Positions 7,951 through 17,702 of a stretch of 64,000 nt of DNA are shown here, one piece after another. Location of the stretch: assembly GCF_022267555.1 (NCBI RefSeq), contig NZ_CP073586.1, positions 3,390,501 through 3,454,500 of the forward strand, written 5' to 3'. A model generated the notes under the pieces. It had not been told where the DNA came from. It was given only the letters and a program-made list of their open reading frames with translations, and made no database searches. This stretch comes from Proteiniphilum propionicum (GTDB lineage: Bacteria; Bacteroidota; Bacteroidia; Bacteroidales; Dysgonomonadaceae). Position 1 is the stretch's first letter, and the number at the start of each line of letters is the position of its first letter. A program made the translations under genes and the position numbers.

Positions 7951-10900
7951 TTAATTTTTACTGTTCCCTTCAGATTTATTCAGTTTCTTCCTCAACCGGA
8001 CAAGAGTACGATCACTAATCAGTGTACGGTGATAGATAGTGGCATACATTGTTGGTACCATAATCAGGGTAGTTAATACAGAAATAAACAGTCCGCCAAT
8101 AATCGTGATCCCAAGCGGGGCATACATCTCTTTTCCCATTCCTGTACTGAGTGCCATTGGCAACATGCCAAGAATGGTAGTAAGCGAGGTCATCAGCACG
8201 GGGCGAAGACGCGAACGGCCCGCCTCCATCACTGCGTCACGGAGTGAATAGTCCCTCTTACGCAACATGTTGGTATAGTCAACCAACACAATTCCATTAT
8301 TCACCACAATCCCTACAAGCATAATAAGCCCGATAAAGGTTACAACACTCAACGTGATATTAGTGATAAAGAATGCCAGGATAACTCCCACAAGGGTAAA
8401 TGGAATTGCAAAAAGGATTATGAAGGGGTCTTTAAACGATTCAAACTGGGCCGCCATCACCATATATACAAGAGCGATACCTAAAAAGAAAATCAGATAG
8501 AGTGATTGAAATGATGATGACTGGTCATCTACCTGCCCACCTATCTCAACAGTTACACCCTCAGGTACAGTGGTTTCAGCGATCAGTTTTTCAGCCAGCT
8601 GAGTGGCTTCACCCAGAGATATTTCGTTCAAATTAGCGACAGCTTTCACATATCTCTCCTGTGAAAGACGCTGTATCTCAATAGGGCCGCTCTCTTCCAC
8701 TATGTCGGCTACTGACGAAAGGGGAATCTGCTGACCCAGCAGGTTGGTAATCTGCATTTCATTGAGCTTAGATACTTCATTCCGAAACTCCGGCGCATAT
8801 TGTATAACTACTTCGTAATCGTTTCCCTCTTCTGTAAAGTCGCCCGATTCTGTACCAAACAAGTTCTGACGCACCTGTAATCCGACCATGGCAACATTCA
8901 GTGCCATCTGCGATGCCTTTTCCTTGTCTACACGTACCTGAACTTCCAGTTTACCCGGATCTACAGTGGTTGTAACATCTGTAAACGAATTCTCGGCTTT
9001 CATTTTTTCCTCAAAATCAAGTGCCACAGCCTTTATTTGCTCCAGGTCGTTGCCGGAAACAATAATTTCAATAGGTTTTTTATTTCCAGTTACGGCAGTA
9101 GCCAATGCACTACCACCCTGAACACTCACCTCATCTATTTGCGGTATAGCTTCCACACGATCACGAATAGCATCGGCTATTTCGCCGGCAGAGCGACTCC
9201 TTTTATCAACAGGTACAAGGTGACACAGTACCGTACCCACGTTTTTACCCTCTTTAAAGCCAACGGTCGTGAGCACACCATCACGTGTCTGCCCCGAGAT
9301 GGCGGCGATGGCTCCATCAGCCATTTCAGGAATCTCATCGAGCAGGATTTTCAATATCTGCTGCCCTACACTGTCTGTTTGTTCTGCAGCTGTACCCACT
9401 TCGGTCTTGAAGACCACCGATACCGTTCCCGCATCAAAATCGGGAATATAGTCGGTACCTATTCGCTTACCTAACCACATTGTTACAACAAAAACAAATA
9501 GTGCTATACCCAGCGTAAGCCCTTTATGAAAAACAGCCCATCCAAGTACTTTTTTGTACCATTCTTCAATATTGCTGAAAATCTTCTCACTGGCAATATA
9601 CAATTTTGAACGACGTTTTGCCTCATTACCGCGAGGAGCTCTTTTCAGCAGCTGCGACGAAAGCATCGGAGTTAGTGTGAGTGCCGTAAACAGCGACATA
9701 GTCATACAAACAACCGTAAGAATGGCTAGCTGTTTAAACATTATCCCGACAATGCCCTCCATAAAAAGAAGAGGAAGAAACACCACCAGGGTAGTTGCCG
9801 TTGAAGCTGCAATAGCCATGCCCATCTCCGATGTTCCAAAGATGGCAGCCTGTTTTGGATCGGCTCCCTTTTCAATATGCTGAGTAATATTTTCGAGTAC
9901 CACAATGGCATTATCCACCACCATTCCTATGGCGATAACAAGCGACATCAGAGAAAATATATTGATGGTGTAATCCATAATATACATCGCTATAAAAGCG
10001 GAAATCAGTGACACCGGCATGGTTATGAAAACAATAAAACTCGATTTCCACTCGCGCAGAAACATAAGAACAACCAGCGTTACAAAGATAAGGGCGTACC
10101 AAATAGAAGAGGTTAGGTTGTTAACAGAACCGGTTACGATCTCTTCAGAGCTTAATACCTCATGCACCTGAAAATCGTCGGGTAGCTGTTTTTGAAGCTC
10201 TCTCATCTTATCACGGACCGCATGAACCACATCAACGGTGTTTGCGCCGGACTGTTTCTGTACCATCAATGCCACTCCCTCACCAACGTGATTACGGGCA
10301 AACGACTCTTTTTCCTTGAATGAATCTTCAACCACGGCAACATCTTTAAGCCTGACAACCTTACCGTTGAACGCTTTTAATACCGTATTGCCTATTTCAT
10401 CAACCGTTTCGAACTTCCCCGGCACACGAACAGAGAAATCGTAAACTCCCAAATTGATGTTTCCGGCAGGGACATTAATATTGTTGGCCTTGAGCATTGA
10501 TGATATCTGTGATGTTGACAGCCCGTATGCCTTCATCTGCTGCGGGTTGATAGATACCTTAATTTCACGTTCCGGCTGGCCCAGATAAAGTACTGTACCC
10601 ACTCCATCTACCTTGCGCAATACAGTTGCTATGTCCTCCTCTACAATATGTTCAATGCCACTGTAGTGAGCATCGGCATTAATAGCATACACAAGCACTG
10701 GCATCATTGAGGAGTTAATCTTGTAGATAATTGGTTGCTGTGCTGCTACAGGAAGACGGCTCTTTGCCAACTCTATAAGGTCACGTGCATTATTTGCCGC
10801 GGAGGTAACATCGCCTCCCCACTCATAACTTAGTTGAATGAATGATACATTCTCTTTCGATGTAGATTTAATTTCCGTCAGATACTCTGCGGCAGATAGC

Positions 10901-11109
10901 ACGGTTTCCAACGGCTTTGAGACCTGCTCTTCCACCTCGTTTGCCGAGGCACCGGGATATACGGTAATCACCGTTATGGAGGGGAACTCCATTTCAGGCA
11001 TGAGGTCAAGCGGCAACATCTTGAGCGATACTACTCCAAGCAGAAGTATAGCTATGAATATCATAGCGGTTGCCACAGGTCTTTTTACACCTATTTCAGG
11101 TAATTTCAT
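7951..11109 (-). CDS. RND efflux pump, inner-membrane subunit (HAE1/AcrB-like)
   Basis: Proton-driven inner-membrane pump of a tripartite efflux system; 1052 residues is the normal size. The N-terminus MKLPEIGVKRPVATAMIF is typical. The membrane segment with the proton-relay acid reads AIGMVVDNAIVVLENI, with one Asp kept and Asn in place of the second Asp of E. coli AcrB, a common variant. Repeat-two motifs (GLIMLVGIVVNNGIVLVDY) and two large periplasmic loops are present. It follows the adaptor gene by 45 nt in the order outer-membrane channel, adaptor, pump. The substrate cannot be read from the sequence. CusA-type metal motifs were not noticed, so drugs, bile-like compounds or lipids are more likely. 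Confidence 0.93.
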   Translation of the reverse strand: MKLPEIGVKRPVATAMIFIAILLLGVVSLKMLPLDLMPEMEFPSITVITVYPGASANEVEEQVSKPLETVLSAAEYLTEIKSTSKENVSFIQLSYEWGGDVTSAANNARDLIELAKSRLPVAAQQPIIYKINSSMMPVLVYAINADAHYSGIEHIVEEDIATVLRKVDGVGTVLYLGQPEREIKVSINPQQMKAYGLSTSQISSMLKANNINVPAGNINLGVYDFSVRVPGKFETVDEIGNTVLKAFNGKVVRLKDVAVVEDSFKEKESFARNHVGEGVALMVQKQSGANTVDVVHAVRDKMRELQKQLPDDFQVHEVLSSEEIVTGSVNNLTSSIWYALIFVTLVVLMFLREWKSSFIVFITMPVSLISAFIAMYIMDYTINIFSLMSLVIAIGMVVDNAIVVLENITQHIEKGADPKQAAIFGTSEMGMAIAASTATTLVVFLPLLFMEGIVGIMFKQLAILTVVCMTMSLFTALTLTPMLSSQLLKRAPRGNEAKRRSKLYIASEKIFSNIEEWYKKVLGWAVFHKGLTLGIALFVFVVTMWLGKRIGTDYIPDFDAGTVSVVFKTEVGTAAEQTDSVGQQILKILLDEIPEMADGAIAAISGQTRDGVLTTVGFKEGKNVGTVLCHLVPVDKRSRSAGEIADAIRDRVEAIPQIDEVSVQGGSALATAVTGNKKPIEIIVSGNDLEQIKAVALDFEEKMKAENSFTDVTTTVDPGKLEVQVRVDKEKASQMALNVAMVGLQVRQNLFGTESGDFTEEGNDYEVVIQYAPEFRNEVSKLNEMQITNLLGQQIPLSSVADIVEESGPIEIQRLSQERYVKAVANLNEISLGEATQLAEKLIAETTVPEGVTVEIGGQVDDQSSSFQSLYLIFFLGIALVYMVMAAQFESFKDPFIILFAIPFTLVGVILAFFITNITLSVVTFIGLIMLVGIVVNNGIVLVDYTNMLRKRDYSLRDAVMEAGRSRLRPVLMTSLTTILGMLPMALSTGMGKEMYAPLGITIIGGLFISVLTTLIMVPTMYATIYHRTLISDRTLVRLRKKLNKSEGNSKN

Positions 11110-11154
11110 TTGTATGTTGTTTATTAGATTATCAAAAGAAGTATAAACTCACTG

Positions 11155-12219
11155 TTAGCTATTAACTATTTCAATGGGTGAACCTTCGTTCAATTTATTT
11201 TTCCCATCAATAACGACAGATTCGTTAACCTTGATTTCGGGAATACGTATAAAATTCTCTTTAGACTCTCCTCGGGTTACTCTGCGGCGGGTTACTTTAT
11301 TTTCATCTGTAACGATAAAGAGGTAGTCTTCGCCGGTTCCCTGCTGTCTGTATAGTGCATTTACGGGTACAAATACACCTTTTGACTGCGGCATGGAGAC
11401 TGAAACCCTGCAAAACATTCCGGGTTTCAGTTTCATCTCTCTGTTTGGAATAGTTACCTCAACTGTTGCAGTGCGGGTTGTCGGCGACAAAACTGGTGAA
11501 ATGTAGTTCACCTTCCCCGAAACAAGTTCACCGGGATATGCATCAAACAACACATCCGCATGCTGCCCCCTGCTGATTAAAACGATCTCTTTTTCGTTCA
11601 CCTCTATAGAAATTTTCAGAGGATTGAGCTGGCGTATGGTAGCTATACCGCTCTGTACCTTTAGATCGGAGCTTATAGAAGGCACAAAAGAATAATTCTC
11701 CCCCTCATCAACAGTTATATCGGTTAATACACCTCCGAACGGTGCAGTAATAGATGTATTCTTTTTCAGCATGTTTACTTTTGTTTGAGATGCGTCAAAC
11801 TTTGCCTTTATATGGTCATAGTCCATGACACTTATACTCTCTTTTTCTCTCAGACGGCTTATTCGTTCAAAATCCTTACGGATCGCTTCAAGCTCAATTT
11901 GAGCCTGAATAAGCATTTCGTCTGACATCTCGGCTATCACAGCCCCTTCAGGGACATAACTGCCCTTGGTGAAGTGAATCTTCTCTACCCGTCCCGGGAT
12001 TGAAGCTCCCAAGTTAGCCTCCCTGTTTGCTTCTGCCGTTCCTGTAAAATTCAGCACAGGTACATAATCCATCTCTTTGGCAACATAAACGGTTACTTTA
12101 GTTGCAGTTGCCGAAGTTGCAGCTTTATCGCTGTTCTCTGTCGTTTTTTTTCCGCATCCGCTAGCTAAAAGGGCGAGCAGACAGGTTGTATAAGCAATTT
12201 TATTTGTCAGTTGCATCAT
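11155..12219 (-). CDS. RND efflux periplasmic adaptor (HlyD/MFP family) lipoprotein
   Basis: Membrane-fusion protein linking the RND pump to the TolC-like channel. A lipoprotein signal ends in the lipobox LASGC (Cys about residue 22), so it is probably anchored in the inner membrane. The lipoyl half-motifs are visible (ANREANLGASIPGRVEKIHF and SITAPFGGVLTDITVDEG), separated by a helical hairpin (about 110-160), followed by the beta-barrel and membrane-proximal domains. At 354 residues it is normal. The gap of 206 nt to the upstream tolC gene holds a long inverted repeat; the pump gene follows 45 nt later. Confidence 0.92.
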   Translation of the reverse strand: MMQLTNKIAYTTCLLALLASGCGKKTTENSDKAATSATATKVTVYVAKEMDYVPVLNFTGTAEANREANLGASIPGRVEKIHFTKGSYVPEGAVIAEMSDEMLIQAQIELEAIRKDFERISRLREKESISVMDYDHIKAKFDASQTKVNMLKKNTSITAPFGGVLTDITVDEGENYSFVPSISSDLKVQSGIATIRQLNPLKISIEVNEKEIVLISRGQHADVLFDAYPGELVSGKVNYISPVLSPTTRTATVEVTIPNREMKLKPGMFCRVSVSMPQSKGVFVPVNALYRQQGTGEDYLFIVTDENKVTRRRVTRGESKENFIRIPEIKVNESVVIDGKNKLNEGSPIEIVNS

Positions 12220-12290
12220 TGTAATGTATATTATTTGTTTAAAGGGTTGTTATCATATAAATACGGAGTTCCATCTTCCCGGCTCCTGCC

Positions 12291-12368
12291 TTAAATCCAT
12301 TTATGAATTTTTATTATCACATGTATAAGGAATTAAGCAGACATTTTTCATACACCTTTGCAGGAGCC
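12291..12368 (-). repeat. Intercistronic inverted repeat in the efflux operon
   Basis: GGCTCCTGC (12291-12299) is the perfect inverted partner of GCAGGAGCC (12360-12368) with a 60-nt loop. It sits between the tolC-like and adaptor genes and could be an mRNA-processing or attenuating hairpin that sets subunit ratios. Confidence 0.55.
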
Positions 12369-12425
12369 CTCTGATACAGATCCGTGTTATTACAACTCTG
12401 AAGTTTAAAATGGAACAAAAAAGTA

Positions 12426-13937
12426 TTAATATTGATAATTGTAGATCTCACCTGTTGATTTATCCAATTCCAGGAGAGTTGTTCTTATCTCAACAAGTGC
12501 ATCGATATGTTCCGAGGAGGCATTCTCCCACTGCAACTGAGCTTCAAGCAGTTCAGTCAGACGGCTTCGTCCTTCCATCAGGTTTTCTTTTGTAATACGC
12601 ATATTTTCTTCAGCCTGCTCTCTTGAGAGCCCTGTCATCTCAGCTTTTTTCAATGCCTCGCTGTAGCGATAACGATTCTGCCGGATTTGCAGGTCTATCT
12701 TTTCACGGGCTTCGTTAAGTTCAAACTGCGCATTCTCCATTTTCAGTTTAGCAGCATGCAGATCGTGACGGCGTTCACCCCATGTAAAAACTGGTATCGA
12801 CACCACGACCCCAACATTCCAATTTCCACCGAACTCACTTTTCAACCCTTTGTAGGGATTGGGATTCATCCAGCCATAACCACCGGTGAGCATAACATCA
12901 GGCATAAATTTTGAACGTTCAATATTTTTTTTCGATTCCATAATGGCTGTCTTCTCCTTTAGCATTGATATTTCAGCCCTGTTATCAGGAGAGATCTCCT
13001 GCATGAATGATAACGGCATTTCAACAGGCGGCTCTTCAATATTATCTGAGTTAATTTCTATAGCGTCATCATCTATCCCAATAATCTGTGCCAGCGCCAT
13101 TTTTGAGAGTGCAACGCCATTTTCGGCCTGCAATGTTTTCAGCTTTGCCTCGTTTTGTTTTACCTGGGCTTTCAATACATCGTTTCTTGTAATTATACCC
13201 TCGGCATACATATTTTGGAGATCTGTGACAAGCCTGTCGAGCAATGCTTCATAAGCGTTTGCAAGCTTCAGCTTCTCCTGAACCGACACCACACGCCAGA
13301 AGGCTTCATCGGTCCTGGCGAGAATCTCAGCCCTTGTCAGCACCTCTTTCTCTTTTGCAATGTTTTCGGCTCGCTTGGCAATATGATTCGCTTCAGTAAT
13401 TTTAAAGCCTGTAAAAAGCGGCTGATTAACGTTGAAGCGGGCGAAATAACTGTTTTTATTATCAAAAACAAGTTTATCGGAAGGTAGCAATGCATAATTC
13501 TTGAATATTGGATTCCCCGCCTGATCAACCATGGGTGCTCCCGTTTGAGGATTGATGACAAGTGCATTCATAGCAGTCTCAGGATCTTTTAATGCTTCAG
13601 GTTTAAACTTCCCGGTCGCGGGATCTATGGTGTTAAAAGGAACTACCGGTAGAAACAGATCGTTCTCAAGCAGTTGAATAGACTTACCGGAATGCAACCA
13701 TGCACCACCGAAGTTAATCTTTGGAAGGTAATGTGTTTGCGCTGATTTCCTGGCAGATTCGGCTGCCTTCGACTCGTTTTGTGCAATACGTACCTCTCTG
13801 TTCTGTTTAAGCGCCATCGTACGACACTCATCGAGTGTGAGTTTTTGCTGTGCAGAGAGAGAGGGGACAAAGAGTGTTATCAGTATCAGCAAACAGGTAA
13901 ATTGCTGTTTGTATGGGTTCATAATTGTTATTTTCAT
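12426..13937 (-). CDS. TolC-family outer-membrane efflux channel
   Basis: Outer-membrane exit duct of the tripartite pump encoded downstream. A signal peptide (LLILITLFVPSLSAQQ) is followed by the family opening LTLDECRTMALKQNREVRIAQNE and two long helical OEP repeats rich in heptad-like sequence (about 190-300 and 390-490). At 503 residues it is slightly long, with an insert around 95-160. It is the first gene of the operon; a -7 element on the minus strand lies about 40 nt upstream. The start could instead be the Met five codons in (MNPYKQQF), which gives a more usual signal peptide. Confidence 0.92.
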   Translation of the reverse strand: MKITIMNPYKQQFTCLLILITLFVPSLSAQQKLTLDECRTMALKQNREVRIAQNESKAAESARKSAQTHYLPKINFGGAWLHSGKSIQLLENDLFLPVVPFNTIDPATGKFKPEALKDPETAMNALVINPQTGAPMVDQAGNPIFKNYALLPSDKLVFDNKNSYFARFNVNQPLFTGFKITEANHIAKRAENIAKEKEVLTRAEILARTDEAFWRVVSVQEKLKLANAYEALLDRLVTDLQNMYAEGIITRNDVLKAQVKQNEAKLKTLQAENGVALSKMALAQIIGIDDDAIEINSDNIEEPPVEMPLSFMQEISPDNRAEISMLKEKTAIMESKKNIERSKFMPDVMLTGGYGWMNPNPYKGLKSEFGGNWNVGVVVSIPVFTWGERRHDLHAAKLKMENAQFELNEAREKIDLQIRQNRYRYSEALKKAEMTGLSREQAEENMRITKENLMEGRSRLTELLEAQLQWENASSEHIDALVEIRTTLLELDKSTGEIYNYQY

Positions 13938-13975
13938 CTGTTTTAGCTGTTGTTTTCTTTCTACATTTACGGCTG

Positions 13976-13983
13976 CAAAATTA
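13976..13983 (-). promoter_or_regulatory. -7 promoter element of the efflux operon
   Basis: On the minus strand this reads TAATTTTG, fitting TAnnTTTG, about 40 nt before the tolC-like start. Confidence 0.5.
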
Positions 13984-14420
13984 TAACATAACAGCTCGAA
14001 ATGATCCTAAAAAAATGCTGAGAGGTGCAAATTCAGTACCCAAGCGGCATAAATGCATCCTGAAGCGTCATTTTTGTTGAAAAATTACCTCTTTCTAAAT
14101 AGCAGCCATTAACACTGCTTTACCCTGAGTAAGATCCTATCCCTCTTTCTGATCCTCTGGATTTAGAGCAATAAAGTATCACAAAAAAGTGATTTGAAAT
14201 CGAAAAACATATATTTGCCGTACCTAAATTTTCAGATCTACAAGTCATCACTCTTCCTTATGAACGAAGAGTTGCTCATTTGGAACTTAAGTACCGCCAG
14301 TTGTGAAGATAGATGAATTTAACTGACAATGATGTTTCTTTACAATAATAAAGGGAAAAAGGACTACCTGAAGGATTTATGTTATGTATGAACAGGAGGA
14401 AAACGGGATGAGAAAAGAAA
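13984..14420. other. Intergenic region between efflux operon and LytTR gene
   Basis: No family-recognisable gene. On the plus strand a TATATTTG element (14210-14217) is followed by a short open frame starting at 14260 (18 codons, MNEELLIW...). Nothing supports its translation; a small RNA is equally possible. Confidence 0.35.
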
Positions 14421-15188
14421 TCATGTGGCATTATCCATATACCAGTTTCTAAATTCCTTGTTTCGTGCACGGCTTACAATTATTCGTTCAGGCGTTTGCA
14501 CCGAAAGATTTACCGCAAGCTTGCCTCCGAACCAAACCGACATATCGACTATGGCGCAATGAGATACAATGTATTGCCTGTTGGCACGAAAGAAATGAGC
14601 AGGATTCAAGTGACTCATTAATTCATCTAACGAGCTGTCAAGAGTATAAGTTCTTCGATTGAAACAAACAATTGATGTTATTTTATATTCGGTATATATA
14701 TATGCAATTTCATCGACCGACAGCGGGATTAGCTTATCTTTATAAGGAATAAGGAAGTGCCTCTTATATAAGCTTTTGGCTTCATGTATTGAGCTCACAA
14801 TTTGTGAGACAAGCTCCGTGTTGTTTTGTTTGAATGTAAATGACTTGAGCTTGTTCAGTGCCTTCTCGAGATTCTGCCTGTTTATTGGCTTCAGCAAATA
14901 GTCGATGCTGTTGACCTCAAATGCTTTTAATGCGTATTCATCGTACGCGGTAGTAAATATAATCGGGCTGTGGACCTCAATCTTATCAAAAACCGAAAAA
15001 ACATCACCATCGGCCAGATGAATATCCATAAAAACAACATCGGGAGAAGAGTTAATCGAGAACCACTCAATGCACTCCTCAACACTTTGCAGCACAGTCA
15101 ATATTTCCATATTTCCATCCACAGTATGAATCATCCGCTCCAGGTTTCGAGCAGCAACAAACTCATCTTCTACTATTACTACTTTCAT
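14421..15188 (-). CDS. LytTR-family response regulator
   Basis: DNA-binding response regulator of 255 residues. The receiver domain (1-120) has the acidic pocket VEDE, the phosphoacceptor Asp55 in VVFMDIHLADG, the switch Thr in FTTAYDEYALKAF and the conserved Lys in YLLKPI. The LytTR DNA-binding domain (about 145-250) shows RHFLIPYKDKLIPLSVDEIAYIYTE and HFFRANRQYIV. Its ATG overlaps the stop of the upstream kinase gene by one base (TAATG), so the pair is translationally coupled. Targets are unknown; the adjacent efflux operon is a candidate by position only. Confidence 0.94.
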   Translation of the reverse strand: MKVVIVEDEFVAARNLERMIHTVDGNMEILTVLQSVEECIEWFSINSSPDVVFMDIHLADGDVFSVFDKIEVHSPIIFTTAYDEYALKAFEVNSIDYLLKPINRQNLEKALNKLKSFTFKQNNTELVSQIVSSIHEAKSLYKRHFLIPYKDKLIPLSVDEIAYIYTEYKITSIVCFNRRTYTLDSSLDELMSHLNPAHFFRANRQYIVSHCAIVDMSVWFGGKLAVNLSVQTPERIIVSRARNKEFRNWYMDNAT

Positions 15189-16282
15189 TAAATGTGGTTT
15201 AATTTTCGTCTATAAATATTTATATCTTTTATAAGAGGAATCTCAACGGAGAACGTTTCATCTGAATAATATACAATAATCTCTTTCCCGAACATCAAAC
15301 GGTATTGCTCGTTAAGATTGGTCAACCCTAAACCGTTACTCGATCTATCCCCCGTTTTTATCTGAAGATTATTTTTCACTCGTACTTTATTGTCATCCAG
15401 GCTTTCAATAACAATACGGAGAGGGTTTTTCCGACTAATAACATTATGCTTAATGGCGTTCTCAATAAGTATTTGAAGTCCTGACGGTATAATATAATAC
15501 CCCTTTTTATCATCTTCAATACTTATCTGAACATCCAAACCATCGTTATATCGTATCTTCATCATATATATATATGCCTCTGCAAACTCCAACTCATCGG
15601 ACAATTTTGACACCTCCTTGTTCTGCATTGTATAACGGAAAACATTGGAGAGTTGTTCTAAATAATCACTGGCACGTTGATCATCATATCCGATGAGCCC
15701 GTTCAACGTATTAAGCGAATTGAAAAGAAAGTGCGGATCGGTCTGGTTCTTTAGTGCATTGTACCTGTTTTGCAGATTTTCGAAAACAAGATGCTGATTT
15801 TCTGTCACCCTCATTTGGTTCTGATTGATAAAATAAATCAATAACGTGAATAGGAAAGATATGATAAGTATAATCAGGTCTTTAACATAGTGAAGCGTTG
15901 AATAGGCTCCGGGTGATACCTCATCGCGAAACCACCACCACTGCATCTGTGAAAAAAGTGGACTCAAGAATATAATAACCACAAAAAGTCCTAATAAGAT
16001 CAGCCACATTTTATACGGCCTGTCAAGGAAATGCGTTACCGCCCAAAATTGCACACGAAAAAGAAAATAGAAAAACAGAGTATTGAATAAAAGAGTTACA
16101 ACAGACTCCGGAGTGATAATATCAATCAACCCCACTCTGCTGTTTTTATCTAAAGATATGGCGTAATACATCGATGACGACAACATGACAAACGCCAGTA
16201 TAAAACTTATTACGATAGAAGCGGTTAGTGCCGTTTTTTTATCGTAATTGAGTATAAAAAATCGTTCTTTTCGTAGTTTCAT
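15188..16282 (-). CDS. LytS/YehU-type sensor histidine kinase
   Basis: Membrane histidine kinase partner of the LytTR regulator. Four or more hydrophobic segments occupy the first 170 residues, followed by a coiled linker. The phosphoacceptor His lies in TDPHFLFNSLNTLNGL (His_kinase family). The ATPase region has the N-box LQILIENAIKHNV and the G-box SSNGLGLTNLNEQY. I place the start at the ATG at 16282 (MKLRKERFF, 364 residues); an in-frame extension to 16420 would add 46 residues and run into an inverted repeat. No extracellular sensor domain is evident, so the signal is probably sensed in the membrane. Confidence 0.9.
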   Translation of the reverse strand: MKLRKERFFILNYDKKTALTASIVISFILAFVMLSSSMYYAISLDKNSRVGLIDIITPESVVTLLFNTLFFYFLFRVQFWAVTHFLDRPYKMWLILLGLFVVIIFLSPLFSQMQWWWFRDEVSPGAYSTLHYVKDLIILIISFLFTLLIYFINQNQMRVTENQHLVFENLQNRYNALKNQTDPHFLFNSLNTLNGLIGYDDQRASDYLEQLSNVFRYTMQNKEVSKLSDELEFAEAYIYMMKIRYNDGLDVQISIEDDKKGYYIIPSGLQILIENAIKHNVISRKNPLRIVIESLDDNKVRVKNNLQIKTGDRSSNGLGLTNLNEQYRLMFGKEIIVYYSDETFSVEIPLIKDINIYRRKLNHI

Positions 16283-16407
16283 TTTTTCAATTGCTGTTAC
16301 TTTTATAACAGACTTGCAAATATACAGAAAAAGAGAGAAAAAGACCCGATAAACATCTGTCATGCGGATGTTCATCGGGATCAAAAAAAGGAAGGTGTTT
16401 GTTCGAG

Positions 16408-16535
16408 GAGATTGTCTCATTTATTCACCTGAATCAAACTACGGCTCACCTCTACGTCGTCACTCAGTTTTCTTCAAGCCTATAATTAAACAGGTTTTAT
16501 TTCCGGCAATCATTGCTGGATTATGAGACAATCTC
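16408..16535. repeat. Perfect 13-bp inverted repeat flanking about 100 nt
   Basis: GAGATTGTCTCAT (16408-16420) is mirrored by ATGAGACAATCTC (16523-16535). Next to the right copy is a near-palindrome, CCGGCAATCATTGCTGG (16503-16519). The element lies between the outer-membrane protein gene and the kinase gene and has no coding potential. It could be a small MITE-like insertion or a long RNA hairpin. Confidence 0.6.
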
Positions 16536-16559
16536 TTTTAGTTAAATATCCTTATATTA

Positions 16560-17210
16560 TCAAAAACGAAATCCTATCCCCAGGTTCACAGTTTGAGTTT
16601 TCATTTTGGCATCGTCTGTACCGCTGATTACATCTTTCAATCCAGATAAATCGTCCACCTGATTAACCAGTCCGATCTGATATCCTGCGTTCACTTGTAT
16701 ACCATTGTCAAACTCATATCCCAGTAGGAGTCCGAGACCAAAGTCCCAGCGTTTCATAGGAGTTTTATCCGCAGATTTTTTGTATAAGTCTATGTCAAGG
16801 TCATCGAGAGTTGCATCAAAGCCCAATCCCACAAACGGCCCAATACCTCCGTAGAATAAACCGTTATATGCTTTATACTGTCCCAAAGCGTATATAGGAA
16901 GCTGCATTCCCCACTGCTGGAATGTATCTTTTTTATCTGAGTCAACTTTCATTTTCATTTTTGAATTTCTATAGAAAAAAGAAAGTTCAGGCTGAATTGC
17001 AAAATTTTCATTCAATTCTACTCTCATAAACCCACCTAAATTTGGACCTACCTTCATTCTACTCTTAAGCGTTTTAAAATCGCTTAGCAAAAAATTCGAC
17101 ATATTCATTTCACCCTTCACACCCCAATATATAGGTGTTTGAGCTTTTACACTTGTTGTCCCTATGGTTATAAGGGCAATTAAGCTTAATAAAATTGTTT
17201 TTTTCTTCAT
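16560..17210 (-). CDS. Outer-membrane beta-barrel protein (PorT/OmpX-like)
   Basis: A 216-residue secreted barrel. The signal peptide ends SVKAQTPIYWG. The mature part is built of alternating beta strands typical of the outer-membrane beta-barrel family (GVKGEMNMSNF, LGGFMRVELNENFAIQPELSF, IGPFVGLGFDA, FGLGLLLGYEFDNGIQVNAGYQIG) and ends with an aromatic residue in LGIGFRF, the usual barrel-insertion signal. No specific function can be assigned. A minus-strand -7 element lies about 60 nt upstream. Confidence 0.85.
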   Translation of the reverse strand: MKKKTILLSLIALITIGTTSVKAQTPIYWGVKGEMNMSNFLLSDFKTLKSRMKVGPNLGGFMRVELNENFAIQPELSFFYRNSKMKMKVDSDKKDTFQQWGMQLPIYALGQYKAYNGLFYGGIGPFVGLGFDATLDDLDIDLYKKSADKTPMKRWDFGLGLLLGYEFDNGIQVNAGYQIGLVNQVDDLSGLKDVISGTDDAKMKTQTVNLGIGFRF

Positions 17211-17268
17211 TTCTTAATTATTTAATTTTTAGATGTCTTCTCAATCTTTCTAATAAAGGTTGACGATA

Positions 17269-17276
17269 CAAAAATA
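17269..17276 (-). promoter_or_regulatory. -7 promoter element of the barrel-protein gene
   Basis: Reads TATTTTTG on the minus strand, about 60 nt ahead of the start codon. Confidence 0.45.
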
Positions 17277-17702
17277 GTATGAGAAATAACTCCTGGTTCA
17301 GAAAAGACATCCAAACGAATAATTAGAGACTTGAAACGTTAAAAAAGCATTCTGAAATGAAATTAGAATCTATATAAAATGAGTCTGCTAATAAAAAAAC
17401 AAACATCTAAAATGATTATTTATAATGTATTCAATATCAACATCTGTTATGACCCGATTGCAATTAAATAGACTTTTAGAGGGAAGTTGATAAATATTAC
17501 TGTAAATAGAAAAACGATATAATGTTTTATTTAACATTGTTATAAAATGATATTTATCTGGTCATTTTAATTTAAGCATATCAATTCTTTAAAGTACTTT
17601 TTGCTGGTTTATTATAATATTGTACCTTAGCAATTCAGAAGAACAACTCCATTGGTAAATAACATATTATAAAAGGTGGCTATCAACATTTTATTGGTAC
17701 TT
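17277..17702. other. AT-rich intergenic DNA up to the IS left end
   Basis: No gene seen. The last six bases (GTACTT, 17697-17702) are one copy of the IS target duplication. Confidence 0.5.

Noticed and set aside
16283-16420. Longer N-terminus of the histidine kinase
   Set aside because: The extension runs into the inverted repeat; the internal Met before the first membrane segment is a better start.
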